Shown here piece after piece: positions 63,606-64,000 of a DNA stretch of 64,000 nucleotides. Under the pieces are notes generated by a model. That model was not told where the DNA came from and searched no databases. It saw only the letters and a list, made by a program, of their open reading frames with translations. Within the stretch, counting starts at the first letter, position 1. Every line of letters starts with the position of its first letter. The position numbers and the translations under genes were made by a program. This DNA is from Rhizobium sp. NFR07 (GTDB lineage: Bacteria > Pseudomonadota > Alphaproteobacteria > Rhizobiales > Rhizobiaceae), in contig NZ_FOKM01000018.1 of NCBI RefSeq assembly GCF_900111905.1, forward strand, positions 1-64,000. The letters are read 5' to 3'.

Positions 63606-63986
63606 CTAAGCAGTCGGCGGCGAGCCGTCCGAAATGGACCGATTGGCGAGTAAGCCCAACAATCGATGATATTCATCCTCGCCGACGATCGAACGCAGCA
63701 AGCGAATTGGAGCCTCTTCGCAGATGCTTTCTAGAGTCTTGTCGAACGCAGCGTCTGCCGTCTTACTATCCAAGGCATCAAAGGCTTGAAATACTTCCTC
63801 TTCCAGCAAATCGATGCGTTCCAACAGTGACATTGAACACTGTTCGGCCCATTGGAACCAGGCGCGCACGTCGTCATGACGAACGACCGGCAGGCCGTAC
63901 CTATCCGGCACAGCGCCCTTGTAGCCGTCGTAGACTTGAGTCTCAATAGGACCTGGCTGATCATACGATCGCGGTCCTGCGCTCAT
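63606..63986 (-). CDS. Hypothetical protein, 126 aa
   Basis: Starts MSAGPRSYDQPGPIETQVYD; then GLPVVRHDDVRAWFQWAEQC and SICEEAPIRLLRSIVGEDEY. Acidic, helical, soluble. No family recognised. Same strand as the defence operon but about 590 nt upstream of it, so probably a separate transcript. Confidence 0.6.
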   Translation of the reverse strand: MSAGPRSYDQPGPIETQVYDGYKGAVPDRYGLPVVRHDDVRAWFQWAEQCSMSLLERIDLLEEEVFQAFDALDSKTADAAFDKTLESICEEAPIRLLRSIVGEDEYHRLLGLLANRSISDGSPPTA

Positions 63987-64000
63987 CCCGAGTATCAGCA

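Noticed and set aside
1-64000. CRISPR arrays and tRNA or rRNA genes
   Set aside because: No regularly spaced direct repeats and no tRNA or rRNA-like sequence were seen.

Overview
The window looks like part of a repABC-type plasmid of an alphaproteobacterium in the Rhizobiales (Rhizobium, Agrobacterium or Ensifer type). The evidence is a complete repABC cassette, a trb conjugation operon headed by a traI autoinducer synthase and followed by a traR-like regulator in the Ti/symbiotic plasmid order, a DUF3597 gene, a RHE_PE00001/DUF1612-family gene, a rhizobial Omp25-type porin, and rhizobial IS66/IS256/IS3 remnants. No chromosomal housekeeping gene, rRNA or tRNA was seen.

Layout. 1-4.2 kb: a partial IS66 gene at the left edge, a DUF3597 gene and several short unknown genes. 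4.3-14.9 kb (minus strand): traI-trbBCDEJLFGHI-traR, a mating-pair-formation type IV secretion system with quorum-sensing genes at both ends; trbK is absent and no DNA-processing tra genes or relaxase lie in the window. 15.3-18.9 kb (plus): repA-repB-antisense RNA-repC. 19-25.5 kb: gene-poor and decayed, with a chimeric IS256/IS3 pseudogene, a GIY-YIG-like gene, a frameshifted response-regulator receiver gene and an IS3-family remnant. 25.6-37.6 kb: accessory genes: an orphan resolvase, a TadG-like protein, two related small proteins beside integrase fragments, a tightly overlapping four-gene operon of unknown function, an amidohydrolase, an acetyltransferase, a PIN toxin-antitoxin pair, an integrase and a porin.

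37.8-45.2 kb: an Phd-type antitoxin with a nonsense-broken toxin, then an arsenic resistance cluster (DUF6428 divergent from arsR-arsC-arsN-acr3-arsC-arsH-arsK-tauE), ending in a decayed crcB. 45.2-49.7 kb: a Tn5053/Tn402-like transposition module tniA-tniB-tniQ with a convergent resolvase. 50.1-51.4 kb: a DUF1612-family gene preceded by a perfect 13-bp inverted repeat.

51.4-63.0 kb (minus): a probable defence island. It holds (a) a 1719-residue STAND NTPase with an N-terminal PD-(D/E)xK/DUF4297-like region, followed by an HNH-nuclease-like gene; (b) a 183-residue unknown gene; and (c) a tightly coupled four-gene operon: Dam-type adenine methyltransferase, calcineurin-like phosphoesterase, ORC/CDC6-like AAA ATPase, and a 316-residue protein I do not recognise. 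Operon (c) matches no defence system I can name and is the best candidate for an undescribed system. A 45-codon scrap of a polar amino-acid ABC transporter ATPase between (b) and (c) marks an old recombination junction.

All functional calls come from reading translated sequence; no database search was run.
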